The notes below the pieces were generated by a model. It did not search any database. It was given only the letters and a program-made list of their open reading frames with translations, and was not told the origin of the DNA. Made by a program: the position numbers and the translations under genes. From positions 54,927 through 118,926 of the forward strand of contig PAZH01000067.1 of the NCBI GenBank assembly GCA_002716125.1: a stretch of 64,000 nucleotides of DNA, written 5' to 3'. Below, piece by piece: positions 18,009-27,709 of the stretch. Position 1 is the first letter of the stretch. Every line of letters begins with the position of its first letter. Origin of the DNA: Rhodospirillaceae bacterium. GTDB taxonomy: Bacteria > Pseudomonadota > Alphaproteobacteria > UBA8366.

Positions 18009-18956
18009 TCATTTGCTGGCTTCGTCAATCTTCGCGATATCGTCCGCGTCCAAGGTCACATTCGCTGCTGCCGTCAGTTCCGCCAGCTGATCCATATTTG
18101 TGGCGCTGGCGATCGGCGACGTCACGCTCGAGCGCGCCATCAACCATGCGAGTGCCACCTGGCCCATCTTGGCATTATGTTTCTGCGCCACCTCGTCCAA
18201 GGCATCGAGGACCCGGAACCCGTCTTCGGTCACGTATTTCTCGACACGCGGCGCCCGGATCCGCCCCTCCATATCGGCTTTCGATCGGTACTTGCCGGTC
18301 AGGAAACCGCTCGCCAGCGAATAGAAACCAATGACACCGACATTCTCAGCTTCGCACAGGTTTTCGAGATCGCCTTCGAACGTATCCCGCTCGACGAGGC
18401 TGTAGAGCGGCTGCAGGCTTTGGTAGCGCGGCAGACCTTTCGTCTTGCTCGCGTCCAAGGCTTCCTTCAACCGCGATGCACTGAAATTCGAGGCCCCAAT
18501 CTCTCGAACCTTACCTTGCTCAATGAGTTTCGCATAAGCTTCCAGCGTCGCATCGACCGGCGTGTCTTCATCGTCCTTATGCGACTGATAGAGATCGATG
18601 TAGTCGGTTTTGAGTCGCCGCAGGGAATCTTCGACCGCTCGCATCATATAGTCCGGCGAGAGCCCGACCTTGCCGTCGCCCATGTCCATACCGAACTTGG
18701 TCGCCAATACGATCTTGTCACGACATCCGCGGCTTTCGAGCCATTTGCCCATGATGGTTTCGGACTCACCACCCTCGTTGCCATCGTGCCAACGCGAGTA
18801 AACGTCTGCCGTATCGTAAAAGTTAAACCCGGCATCGAGCCAACCGTCGAGCAGACGGAAAGACATTTCTTCATCCGCCGTCCATCCGAAGACATTGCAG
18901 CCGAAACAAATCGGTGAGACCTTGAGTGAAGACGATCCTAGTTGACGATATTCCAT
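18009..18956 (-). CDS. Aldo/keto reductase
   Basis: This is a 315-residue NADPH-dependent oxidoreductase with a TIM-barrel fold. The catalytic tetrad is readable: Asp and Tyr in FYDTADVYSRW, Lys in LATKFG, and His in YIDLYQSHKDDED. It resembles the YajO/Tas/IolS group that reduces aldehydes and ketones with broad specificity. It is divergent from the SDR gene that follows, so the 140-bp spacer may hold both promoters. Substrate unknown. Confidence 0.88.
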   Translation of the reverse strand: MEYRQLGSSSLKVSPICFGCNVFGWTADEEMSFRLLDGWLDAGFNFYDTADVYSRWHDGNEGGESETIMGKWLESRGCRDKIVLATKFGMDMGDGKVGLSPDYMMRAVEDSLRRLKTDYIDLYQSHKDDEDTPVDATLEAYAKLIEQGKVREIGASNFSASRLKEALDASKTKGLPRYQSLQPLYSLVERDTFEGDLENLCEAENVGVIGFYSLASGFLTGKYRSKADMEGRIRAPRVEKYVTEDGFRVLDALDEVAQKHNAKMGQVALAWLMARSSVTSPIASATNMDQLAELTAAANVTLDADDIAKIDEASK

Positions 18957-19095
18957 GTGACGTGCCCCTGTTCGGCGATTGACTGATTACCGTCGATGTA
19001 GCGCAAAGCCGCGCGGAAGTCATCCCGGCAAGACAATTAGACTACGGTTCCACCGCTGGTTACTCTCGTTCGCTAGGATTTTCAGGAGCACATTC

Positions 19096-19863
19096 ATGCC
19101 AAATTTCGACGGTCGTATCTCTTTCGTCACAGGTGCCGGTTCAGGCATCGGGCAAGCCATGGCGCTAACCCTCGCCGCAGACGGGTCCACCGTCGTGTGT
19201 TCGGACATCAACGAGCAGACCGCTCAAGCGACCGCCGCTCGGGTCGAGGAAATAGGCGCCAAGGGCGTTGCAAACGCGCTCGATACGGCAGACGAAGAAG
19301 CAGTGAAAGAAGCGCTCATCAAAACACAGCGCGATCTCGGACGCCTAGACGTCCTCATGAACAACGCCGGGGTGGCCGGCAAGGATTGGGACACGACGAC
19401 CGCGATCAATTTTTCCGGAGTCTACTACGGCCTTATGCATGCCTGCCCGCTCATGGCCGAACAAGGCGGCGGCGCCGTCGTCAATACGGCTTCCGTCGCA
19501 GGGTTAGGCGCCCTGATGCGCCAGCAGGTCGCGTATCACAAGGATCCGGCCGCTGTCACCGGCGTCGCTTCCTACGTCGCGGCGAAACATGGCGTCGTCG
19601 GCCTCACAAAACAATTCGCGGTCGCATATGGCGAGACCGGCGTCCGTGTAAATGCGGTCTGCCCCGGCTACATCGAAACACCGATCATCACCGAGCGCCT
19701 AGCGCATGACCGAGGACGCGAGTATCTCGAAGACCTGCACCCGATCGGCCGTCTCGGCAGACCGGAAGAAGTCGCCAAGGTCGCGGCTTTCCTCGCGAGC
19801 GATGACGCCTCCTTCGTGACCGGCGTCGCCATGCCTGTCGACGGCGGATACTCGGCCCGATAG
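19096..19863 (+). CDS. Short-chain dehydrogenase/reductase with insert before catalytic Tyr
   Basis: This 255-residue classical SDR starts at ATG 19096, which has AGGAGC 6 nt upstream; the longer open frame to 18979 is not supported. The dinucleotide motif is GAGSGIGQ, the structural motif NNAG, and the catalytic YxxxK is SYVAAKHG. The catalytic Ser (TASVAG) is about 27 residues before the Tyr instead of the usual 13 or so, because of an inserted MRQQVAYHKDPAAVTG-like segment next to the active site. The insert may lid the substrate pocket. Its TAG is directly followed by the ATG of the alpha/beta hydrolase gene, so the two are one transcriptional unit. Confidence 0.88.
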   Translation: MPNFDGRISFVTGAGSGIGQAMALTLAADGSTVVCSDINEQTAQATAARVEEIGAKGVANALDTADEEAVKEALIKTQRDLGRLDVLMNNAGVAGKDWDTTTAINFSGVYYGLMHACPLMAEQGGGAVVNTASVAGLGALMRQQVAYHKDPAAVTGVASYVAAKHGVVGLTKQFAVAYGETGVRVNAVCPGYIETPIITERLAHDRGREYLEDLHPIGRLGRPEEVAKVAAFLASDDASFVTGVAMPVDGGYSAR

Positions 19864-20697
19864 ATGCCGTCATTCGACCGCTCGGACAATCTCCGGCTCA
19901 GCTACGAGTTCGACGATTTCACCGACCCCTGGGACGAACGGCCGTTTCTTTTGCTCCAGCACGGCAACGGCCGCTCGGCCGCATTCTGGTATCGCTGGAT
20001 TCCCTATCTGTCTGGCCGGTATCGGGTCATCCGGCCCGACATGCGGGGTTTGGGAAAGTCGCTCGGAGACCTCGACCTAGAGCGCGATATAACATTGGAC
20101 GCGCTCATCGGGGACCTGCTCGCAATCTTGGACCACGCAGAGGCCGGACCTATTCACTATTGCGGCGAATCCATGGGCGGAATTCTTGGGATCGCGCTCG
20201 CCGCACGCCATCCCACGCGCGTGAAATCGCTCGCCCTGGTTTCGACGCCGGTCTTTATCGAAAAGCAGATGAAGGAACGATACGCCCTTGGCCACGGATC
20301 GCGTATCGAAGCGATGCGGGAGATGGGCATTAAGGCATGGGTTGCCGAGACCACCCGGAAAACCCGCTTGCCTGCCGACGAAGAACCCGAATTGTTCAAC
20401 TGGTATGTCGACGAATTCGCTAAAGGCGACCCGGATATCCAAGTCGCCATGTCGCAATTGGTGAACAGCGCGAGTGCCGCCGACTTTCTGCCAAAGGTGG
20501 AAGTCCCGGTCCTCGGGCTTTACCCAAGCGGCGGACAAATCACCAGCGATGCACAGGTCAGCCTGCTCAAAGAAGGCCTCCCGTCATTCGAACTGCATCA
20601 TCTACCGACCGCCTATCACATGGTGCAGCTGCTCTATCCCGAGGAATGTACGCGATTCCTTGATGCCTTCTGTTCCCGTATCGATGCGGAAACCTAA
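19864..20697 (+). CDS. Alpha/beta hydrolase
   Basis: This 277-residue soluble hydrolase starts at ATG 19864, the base after the preceding SDR stop codon. The oxyanion region is LLQHGNGRS, the nucleophile elbow is CGESMGG (Ser about 103), and the catalytic His is in TAYHMVQL. It resembles lactone/enol-lactone hydrolases such as PcaD and 3-oxoadipate enol-lactonase, but that assignment is weak. Tight coupling to an SDR suggests consecutive steps: oxidation of an alcohol followed by hydrolysis (inference). An M81 peptidase gene follows 40 bp later and may be co-transcribed. Confidence 0.85.
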   Translation: MPSFDRSDNLRLSYEFDDFTDPWDERPFLLLQHGNGRSAAFWYRWIPYLSGRYRVIRPDMRGLGKSLGDLDLERDITLDALIGDLLAILDHAEAGPIHYCGESMGGILGIALAARHPTRVKSLALVSTPVFIEKQMKERYALGHGSRIEAMREMGIKAWVAETTRKTRLPADEEPELFNWYVDEFAKGDPDIQVAMSQLVNSASAADFLPKVEVPVLGLYPSGGQITSDAQVSLLKEGLPSFELHHLPTAYHMVQLLYPEECTRFLDAFCSRIDAET

Positions 20698-20737
20698 ATT
20701 GGTAACGAACCTCTCTTAAGCGCGAAGGAACCCGACG

Positions 20738-22234
20738 ATGGCCCGTATCGCAATCGCAGGATTTATGCATGAGACCAATTGTTTCGTGCCGGACACCACA
20801 GATTTCGAGAACTTCGCGAACCCGCCCGACCGCTCCGGCATCCTACGCGGCGAGGAAATTTTGGAAACGTTCGCGGAGAAAGGCGCCTCGACAGCTGGAT
20901 TTCTGAACGGCAGCGAGAACAATCATGAAATCGCCCCGCTACTGTGGACCAGCACGACGCCCGGCGGCTATGTCACGAAGAACGCCTACGAGCGAATCGC
21001 CGGCGAGATTATAGCGAGGCTCTCGGAGGAACTACCGGTCGACGCCGTCTATCTCGACTTGCACGGCGCTATGGTCTCCGAAGAATTTGAAGACGGTGAG
21101 GGCGAATTGCTGCGCCGCGTCCGTGCCGTCGTCGGCGAGGATGCGCCGATCGTCATCAGCCTCGACTACCACGCGAATGTCAGCGCCCAAATGGTTCAGC
21201 ACGCCGACGCCATTCTACCGTACTGGACTTATCCTCATGTGGATCAGTTCGACACCGGCAAGCGGGCGGCAGTCGCGATGCAAAGACTGCTTGTGGACGG
21301 ACGGCCCAAAGGACGGGCTCTTCGGCACCTCCCTTTCCTGCTGCCGCTGAACTTCCAATGCACTTTGGTAGAACCCTCGAAAGGGATCGTGGAAGCGGCC
21401 GCGGCACGTCTATCAGACGATATGCTGTCGCTCGCGTATCTCGCGGGATTTCCGCCAGGCGACCTGCGCGAATGCGGACCGACCGTAAGCGCCCATGCCT
21501 ATAGCCAAGAAGAAGCCGACGCCGCGGTCGACGAGATCGCGCAATTGATCGCGCTTAAGGAAGCCGAATTCGCCGAGCCGCTTTTGCCGCCCGACGATGC
21601 TGTCAAAGAAGCCATAAGGATTGCCGCGGGTGCCGCAAAGCCCGTTGTCATTGCGGACACACAGGACAATCCGGGTTGCGGTGGCACCGCGGACACGGTC
21701 GGGATGTTGGAGGCCTTGGTTCAGAACAATGCCCAGAATGCGATTTTCGGCGTCGTCAAAGACTCCGACGTCGCGGCTATGGCGCACGAAGCCGGCGTCG
21801 GAGCCGAATTCGAAACCGACCTTGGCGGGCAAGCGGATCTTCCCGGCGTGATCCCTTTCCATGGACGTTTCAAAGTGGAGGTCGTCAACGACGGCGTCTA
21901 TCAAACGACAGGTCCGGTGGCCCAGGGCAAGATGCACAATGTCGGCAAGTCCGCCTTGCTCTCCATCGGGGGTGTGAAAGTTGCGGTCGCGAGTGAGCGC
22001 GTCCAAGCGCACGATCGCTCTGTCTTCGAGCACTTCGGCGTCGTCTTACAAGACCTCGATATCATCGTGGTGAAAAGCACTGCTCACTATCGCGCCCATT
22101 TCGACCCGATTGCGGAGACGACCTTCGCCGCCATCGCCCCCGGCGGGCACGGTGCCAACCCGGTCGACTTCGCCTATCAAAAACTCCGCGACGGCGTACG
22201 GTACTATCCGTTGGGACCGGTTCGCGGGGATTAA
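20738..22234 (+). CDS. M81-family metallopeptidase (MlrC type)
   Basis: This is a 498-residue member of the MlrC/DUF1485 family, named for microcystinase C of microcystin-degrading sphingomonads. Typical motifs are GFMHETNCF at the start, VYLDLHGAM, and ISLDYHANVS, whose Asp/His residues are the presumed zinc ligands. GGTADTVGML and the C-terminal STAHYRAHF also match. Most genomic members cleave unknown amides or small peptides rather than microcystin. It follows an SDR and an alpha/beta hydrolase on the same strand with only a 40-bp gap, so it may act in the same catabolic route. A purine-rich RBS (GCGAAGGAACC) precedes the ATG. Confidence 0.85.
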   Translation: MARIAIAGFMHETNCFVPDTTDFENFANPPDRSGILRGEEILETFAEKGASTAGFLNGSENNHEIAPLLWTSTTPGGYVTKNAYERIAGEIIARLSEELPVDAVYLDLHGAMVSEEFEDGEGELLRRVRAVVGEDAPIVISLDYHANVSAQMVQHADAILPYWTYPHVDQFDTGKRAAVAMQRLLVDGRPKGRALRHLPFLLPLNFQCTLVEPSKGIVEAAAARLSDDMLSLAYLAGFPPGDLRECGPTVSAHAYSQEEADAAVDEIAQLIALKEAEFAEPLLPPDDAVKEAIRIAAGAAKPVVIADTQDNPGCGGTADTVGMLEALVQNNAQNAIFGVVKDSDVAAMAHEAGVGAEFETDLGGQADLPGVIPFHGRFKVEVVNDGVYQTTGPVAQGKMHNVGKSALLSIGGVKVAVASERVQAHDRSVFEHFGVVLQDLDIIVVKSTAHYRAHFDPIAETTFAAIAPGGHGANPVDFAYQKLRDGVRYYPLGPVRGD

Positions 22235-22279
22235 ATCCGCTAACGCTTGCGCTGCACGCCCTCACGCAGAGCCCAACGA

Positions 22280-24564
22280 TCAGGAATTTGCCTGGATCGC
22301 GCGCCAGACGCTTTCGCTCGTGATTGGCATATCGATCTCGTCGATTCCATAACCGGACAGCGCATCTAAGACCGCGTGGACGACCGTTTGCGGTGCACCG
22401 ATGCAGCCAGCTTGGCCTGAGCCTTTCACACCAAGCGGGTTGGCTTTCGTGGGCACACCTTCAAGATGGATTTCCAAATCGGGCAACTGACTCGCACGTG
22501 GCATCCAGTAATCCATCATCGACCCCGCCAGGAGCTGACCGGAATCCGCGTCGTATGTGCAGTCCTCACCAAGCGCCTGCCCAATCCCCTGCACCAAACC
22601 GCCTTGTACTTGCCCGACCGTCAGCATCGGATTGACCAGGTTGCCGTAGTCATCAACGGCGATATAGCGCAACAGTTCGACGGCACCGGTCTCAGGATCG
22701 ATCTCGACCTCCGCCGCCTGGCAGCCGTTCGGGAAGGTAAACGGTACGTCCTCGTTAAAGACAAAAGTGTCGAGGCCACCATCGCCGGCCTCCGCAGCCA
22801 CGTCGGCCAAGCTGACGGACTGTCCTGTCGATGGCACGCTGAAGGCGCCATCCGCAAATGCGAGATCCGTCGCCTCGGCTTGGAGTAGCCGTGCCGCAAC
22901 CGACTTCGCCTTCTCCAGCACTTCGTCAATGGCCCGTACCATCGCTCCGCCACCCATATGCATGGAACGCGCGCCGCCGTGACCGAACCCGATCCGGGTC
23001 TCGCGCGTGTCCGCTTGGATATAACGAAAAGCATCCATCGGCAGGCCGAATCTATCTGCCGCGATCTGTTTGTAAGAGGTCTCGTGACCTTGGCCGTTCG
23101 ATTCGGTACCGACCCGGAGCTCGATTTGACCGTCCGCCGCAAAGGTAACTTCCGCCCCTTCCTGTGGCGCGCCGCGTGACGTCTCGAGAAAGGAGGAAAT
23201 ACCGAGCCCGCGGAGTTTGCCGGCGGCTTCCGAAGAAGCCCGACGAGCGGGAAACCCGTCCCGGTCAACAAGACGCACGACATCGTCGATATTCGGACCG
23301 AAACGGCCACAGTCGAAAGTCAGTCCTTGGGCCGTATCGTAGGGAAAGTCGACGACAGCGTTCTTGCGGCGCAACTCGACGGGGTCAAACCCGAACCGCC
23401 GCGCGGCGGCCTCGATCAATCGCTCGGTAATGAAATTCGCCTCGGGCTTGCCGGCGCCACGATACGCATCGACCGGAGCCGTGTTCGTAAAGGCCCCCCG
23501 CGATTCCGTGTAGATCGCCGGCACGGCATAGCCGCCGCCGATCGCCGTCAACGCGGCACGCGTGGACGCACCCGGAGACGCGCCCGAGAGATAGGCGCCT
23601 AAGTCCGCGACCATCGCCGCATCCAAAGCAAGGAACTTGCCGTCCGCATCAAGCGCGAGCCGCGCTTGTGCGCGAATACCGCGGCCTTGCGTCGCCTCCG
23701 CAAACTCTTCGCCGCGATCGCCCGTCCATTTGATCGGCCGGCCGAGTTTTCGCGCCGCCCACAGCAACAACACCCATTCCGGATAAATGAAGTTCTTCAG
23801 CCCAAAGCCGCCGCCGACGTCGGGGCCACGATCTCGAGATTCTCTTCCGGTATTTTCAGAATCGTTTTGGCTAGAGGCCCGCGAATACCGTGTAAACCTT
23901 GCGCGGAGCAGGTCAGTTTGTAGGTGTCGCGCGCCGCGTCATATTCGGCGATTCCGGAACGCGGCTCCATTGGTGCCGCGGATATCTTGTTGTTGACGAC
24001 ATCGAGTTCGACAACGTGCGCAGCACTTGCGAACGCCGCGTCGGTCACAGCCTTATCCCCTTTCGGGAAACGGAAGATTAGATTGCCAGGTGCGCCGTCC
24101 CATACCTGCGGGGCGCCGTCTTCCAGCGCCGCATAACCATCCACAACGGCAGGCAGCGCATCGTAGTCGATCATGACTTGTTCTGCCGCCTCTTCCGCAT
24201 TCGCCTGACTGTCCGCGACGACGAATGCAACCTGGTCGCCGACATACCGAACTCGCCCCGTCGCCAAAGCGGGACGCGGCGGCACGTAGAGACCCGCTTC
24301 AGGCGGTAGCTCCGCGCCACACGGCAAGTGCCCAACGCCATCGGCGGCAAGGTCCGCCTCCACATAAACTGCGACAACGCCCGGCATCTCGAGTGCCGCA
24401 CTCACGTCGATGCCCTTAATCTCCGCATGCGCATGCGTGGAACGAACAACCACGCCATATAGCTGACCCTCGACATTTAAATCGTCCGCGTAGACAGCAG
24501 AGCCTGTCAGGAACCTTTGGTCTTCGAGACGGGGGACGGATTGCCCCGTTTTGGCATCAGACAC
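22280..24564 (-). pseudogene. Xanthine dehydrogenase/CoxL-type molybdenum subunit, frameshifted
   Basis: Two open frames join into one family-length (about 760-residue) molybdopterin hydroxylase large subunit. The first (24564 to about 23825) covers the alpha/beta hammerhead and the first Mo-binding part and ends in an out-of-frame tail (IVAPTSAAALG then stop). The second resumes in the +1 frame. The family motif APDVGGGFGLKNF is recovered if one C is added to the CCCC run at 22-25 bases before position 23800 (plus-strand GGGG 23822-23825), so a one-base deletion is the likely lesion. The active-site loop is AYRGAGK, as in form-II CoxL-like enzymes. No FAD or 2Fe-2S subunit gene is adjacent, so it is an orphan. 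It is either a pseudogene or a homopolymer sequencing error. Confidence 0.85.
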
Positions 24565-24609
24565 GCGCTTATCCTTTTTGTTATCGCGACTTTTGTCCGG
24601 AGCGGACGT

Positions 24610-25773
24610 CTAGTCGTATGACTTGAAATGCTTGCTCAGGGCCAAACCTTGGCGCTGGTACGACGACCCAATGCGGGTACCGTAAATTTTATCCGGCACG
24701 TCCGTCAACTTATCGTACAAGAGCGATCCGACGACCTGATCTTCCTCGACAAGAAATGGCACTTCGTGCGAACGCACCTCAAGCACGGCCCGCGAACCGG
24801 CACCTCCGCTCTCGGCGAAACCAAACCCCGGATCGAAGAAGCCGGCATAGTGCACCCGGAATTCGCCAATCAACGTGTCGTAGGCGACCATTTCGGCCGC
24901 GTACTGCGGCGGCACGTTGACGGCTTCCTTCGACGCCAAGATGTAAAAGTCGCCGGGATTGAGAATGAGGTGTTTGTGCTCCCGCGCAAAGATCGGCTCC
25001 CAATAGTCAATCGGGTCGTAGTATCCGATATTCTCGACATCGATAAGGTCCGCATGCTGACGCGCGCGGAATCCGAGAAGTCCGTCGGTCTGCTCACCTT
25101 GCATATCAACGGTCAGCGGAATGCCTTTGAAAGGCCCTTTCTTGTCGAGATCACGGTCGACGAGGCGGTATTCCTCATGCAGACGGTGATGCATCGCCGC
25201 GCTCAATGTTTCGGTACCGCGGCGCAAGCGAAGCTGGCTCAGCCGCGAACCTTTGCGGACGACGACGCTGAAGGTCCGCGGCGCGATCTCCGCATAGAGG
25301 CGCCCGTGATATCCCTCCTTCACCTTATCGAAAACTTCGGCGTAGTCCGTGATAAGGCGGGTCAATACATCGATCCGGCCCGTGGAACTCTTCGGATTGG
25401 CGAGCCCCCACACGCGCGGCGGCAAAGCCAAATACTCGAGCAACGGCACGATATAAACACAGCCGACCTCAAGGACGGCCCCGTCCGTGATGTCGATTGC
25501 ATGCATTCCGAATTGACGAATTCGGTCTTCAACGGTCGCCTTACTGCCCGGCAAAAAACTCGCACGCAGGCGGTACGCCGTTGCGCCTAAGCGAAGGTCG
25601 ATACTTGCCGGTTGAATCTGGTCGGAGGGAATGTCCTCCACACCTTGGATCGCCTTCGAGCGGACGAGTTCCCGAATGGCGTGCGACGGCAATATACCCG
25701 TGCCGGAAGGCTTCACAGCCCCGCCATCGGACGGCTCTTGTTCCGGAACCAATACGCTTGCTTGTTCGCTCAT
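24610..25773 (-). CDS. dcd: 2'-deoxycytidine 5'-triphosphate deaminase (alphaproteobacterial type)
   Basis: This 387-residue protein is the long double-domain dCTP deaminase/dUTPase-fold enzyme typical of Alphaproteobacteria. It makes dUTP from dCTP for thymidylate synthesis. The N-terminal half has QIQPASIDLRLG and the SSTGRIDVL motif. The second half repeats the fold (HAGFFDPGFGFAESG-like segment, LEVRSHEVPF). The N-terminal 25 residues are low in order. Start ATG 25773. It is a housekeeping gene among accessory ones and is divergent from the AhpD-like gene across a 323-bp spacer. No lesions. Confidence 0.88.
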   Translation of the reverse strand: MSEQASVLVPEQEPSDGGAVKPSGTGILPSHAIRELVRSKAIQGVEDIPSDQIQPASIDLRLGATAYRLRASFLPGSKATVEDRIRQFGMHAIDITDGAVLEVGCVYIVPLLEYLALPPRVWGLANPKSSTGRIDVLTRLITDYAEVFDKVKEGYHGRLYAEIAPRTFSVVVRKGSRLSQLRLRRGTETLSAAMHHRLHEEYRLVDRDLDKKGPFKGIPLTVDMQGEQTDGLLGFRARQHADLIDVENIGYYDPIDYWEPIFAREHKHLILNPGDFYILASKEAVNVPPQYAAEMVAYDTLIGEFRVHYAGFFDPGFGFAESGGAGSRAVLEVRSHEVPFLVEEDQVVGSLLYDKLTDVPDKIYGTRIGSSYQRQGLALSKHFKSYD

Positions 25774-26096
25774 GCGATCGCCTTGAATGGGAATCGATTT
25801 ACTCGTCGACAGGGTATGCTGCCGCGCTGCAAAGGTTCAACCAAGGAAGGCGCCGGTCAACACCGCGCAATTCGAAGCCGCACGGGCTGACCACATCGAT
25901 CTTTATCATACTGTAACAAATGGCTTTTCTGAGATCACAGGGAAACACGCAACTTGGATCGTAAAATCGATGATTGCGGATCAACAACCTAGATTGACAC
26001 TTTGATTCTCGAAATCGCGAATCGCATCAGTTTTCCATCGACGATCTTTGCTTATACGTTACTGCTGAAACACATCGGATTGCGAAAGGAATAAGT
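25774..26096. other. Gene-free divergent spacer
   Basis: This is 323 bp between the dCTP deaminase start and the AhpD-like start. I see no credible coding sequence. A TTGACA at about 25994 could be a -35 element for the rightward genes, but no good -10 follows at 17 bp. The composition is more AT-rich after 25900. An AAGGA before ATG 26097 is the RBS of the rightward gene. Confidence 0.5.
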
Positions 26097-26678
26097 ATGT
26101 CCGCATGGATCCAAATGATCTCGGACGACGATGCTTCGGAAGAACTTTTGGACGTCTTGAAGCTCGCGCGCACGCCGCACGGGACCGTCGATAACGTCAT
26201 GCGGGTCCATTCGCTCAGGCCGAGCACGATGCGGGGTCATGTCTATCTCTATCGCTCCGCCCTGCATGACGACGCCAATACATTGCCAATGTGGCTGCAA
26301 GAGACCGTCGCCTCCTACGTCTCACATCTAAACGATTGCCCATACTCGTTTGCCAATCATTGGAAGAATGCCCGTCATTTAATGGCAGACCCGGCGAAAG
26401 CCGATGCGATCGGCGAGGCAATTCAAGCGCGTGATCCATCGGCAGCGCTTAGCGGTCGGGAACTGGCACTTATGCAATATGCCGAAAAGCTTACTCTCCG
26501 GCCTGGCGAGATGGCGGAGGGGGATATCCACGCGCTCCGTGAGGCCGGCCTCGACGATGGCGAAATCCTCGAAGCCAATCAGATCATCGGCTACTTCAAT
26601 TATGTGAATCGCTGTCTAAACGGGTTGGGCGTGACAACCGAAGGCGACGTCGTCGGCTATTACGCAGAAGAGGACTGA
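26097..26678 (+). CDS. AhpD-like/CMD-family protein lacking the second CxxC cysteine
   Basis: This 193-residue all-helical protein is of the peroxidase-related carboxymuconolactone decarboxylase family. The AhpD active site normally reads CxxC followed by His, often NGCxYCxxxH. Here it is LNDCPYSFANH: C81 is kept, the second Cys is Ser (S84), and H88 is kept. A classical AhpD thiol-disulfide cycle needs both cysteines, so this protein may use one Cys or have another role. It ends 2 bases before the GTG start of the Rieske oxygenase, so they form a two-gene operon. Purine-rich RBS (GAAAGGAATAAGT) before the ATG. Confidence 0.8.
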   Translation: MSAWIQMISDDDASEELLDVLKLARTPHGTVDNVMRVHSLRPSTMRGHVYLYRSALHDDANTLPMWLQETVASYVSHLNDCPYSFANHWKNARHLMADPAKADAIGEAIQARDPSAALSGRELALMQYAEKLTLRPGEMAEGDIHALREAGLDDGEILEANQIIGYFNYVNRCLNGLGVTTEGDVVGYYAEED

Positions 26679-26680
26679 AC

Positions 26681-27709
26681 GTGTTCTTACGCAATGCCTG
26701 GTACGTGGCCGCGTGGAGCAACAACATCGGCCGAGAACTGACGGCAGAGACCATCCTTGGCCAGAAGATCGTTTTCTACCGCCGGGAAGACGGCTCACCG
26801 GTTGCCCTCGAGAACGCGTGCCCGCACCGAAAACTGCCACTGTCGAAAGGAACGTTAAAGGGCGACACCATCGAGTGCGGGTATCACGGCCTGACATTCG
26901 ACGGCACCGGTAGCTGTGTCGCCGCACCAACGCAGCCGGGCCAGATCCCGAGACGCGCTGTGGTGCACTCGTATCCAGTTGTCGACCGATACAGGCTGCT
27001 ATGGGTATGGATGGGCGACCCCGACCTCGCCGACCCGAATACGATCTACGAGATTGAAAATTACGATGATCCGACCTGGGGTTATACGGAGGGCGGCGTT
27101 TTGGATGTCGACTGCCATTATCTATGGATAGCGGACAATTTGCTCGACCCGAGCCATGTGGCTTGGGTCCACAAATCCTCCTTCGGCGGCTCCGGGACCG
27201 ATAACGTCCCGCTCGAAATCGATCAAAGCGACCATGGGGTGACGGTATCGCGTTGGATTATGGACGCGGCGCCGAGCCCTTATTACGCCAAGTTGGTGAA
27301 GTTTTCCGGCTCCTGCGACCGTCTCCAACACTACGAAATGGTCTATCCGGCCATCGGCGTAAATCGGTCCATCTTCACCCCATCCGGGACAGGCGGCCGG
27401 AACACGACACCGGTCAACGAGACCTATATCAATGTCTCGTATAACTTCCTGACTCCAATCGACGAGGACCGAACCCGCTATTTCTGGTTCCAGCACCGCA
27501 ACACCGACGGCGACGACGCTGGGATTTCGAAGCAGATGAACGATGGCGCCCGCGACGCCTTTTTGGAAGACAAGGCTATCCTCGAAGACGTCCACAAAGG
27601 CATGAAGAATAAGACAACGCCCAACTTCAATCTGACATTGGATGCCGGCGCGCAACTCTTCCGACGCGGACTCGACGCTCTTGTCGAAGCAGAAAGGAAC
27701 GACGCTTAA
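26681..27709 (+). CDS. Rieske oxygenase, VanA-like
   Basis: This 342-residue oxygenase component starts at GTG 26681. The Rieske 2Fe-2S ligands are C47-x-H49 (CPHRK) and C66-x2-H69 (CGYH). The mononuclear iron site has the expected order in DNLLDPSHVAWVH. It is closest in layout to vanillate O-demethylase VanA and to related demethylases of quaternary amines, which need a reductase supplied in trans. No reductase gene is adjacent. The stop TAA (27707-27709) abuts the convergent aminotransferase stop. Possible substrates include aryl methyl ethers or methylated amines (inference). Confidence 0.88.
   Translation: MFLRNAWYVAAWSNNIGRELTAETILGQKIVFYRREDGSPVALENACPHRKLPLSKGTLKGDTIECGYHGLTFDGTGSCVAAPTQPGQIPRRAVVHSYPVVDRYRLLWVWMGDPDLADPNTIYEIENYDDPTWGYTEGGVLDVDCHYLWIADNLLDPSHVAWVHKSSFGGSGTDNVPLEIDQSDHGVTVSRWIMDAAPSPYYAKLVKFSGSCDRLQHYEMVYPAIGVNRSIFTPSGTGGRNTTPVNETYINVSYNFLTPIDEDRTRYFWFQHRNTDGDDAGISKQMNDGARDAFLEDKAILEDVHKGMKNKTTPNFNLTLDAGAQLFRRGLDALVEAERNDA

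Noticed and set aside
17967..18917. 316-residue plus-strand frame opposite the aldo/keto reductase
   Set aside because: Fully antisense to a gene with a complete catalytic tetrad; no recognisable domain or RBS.
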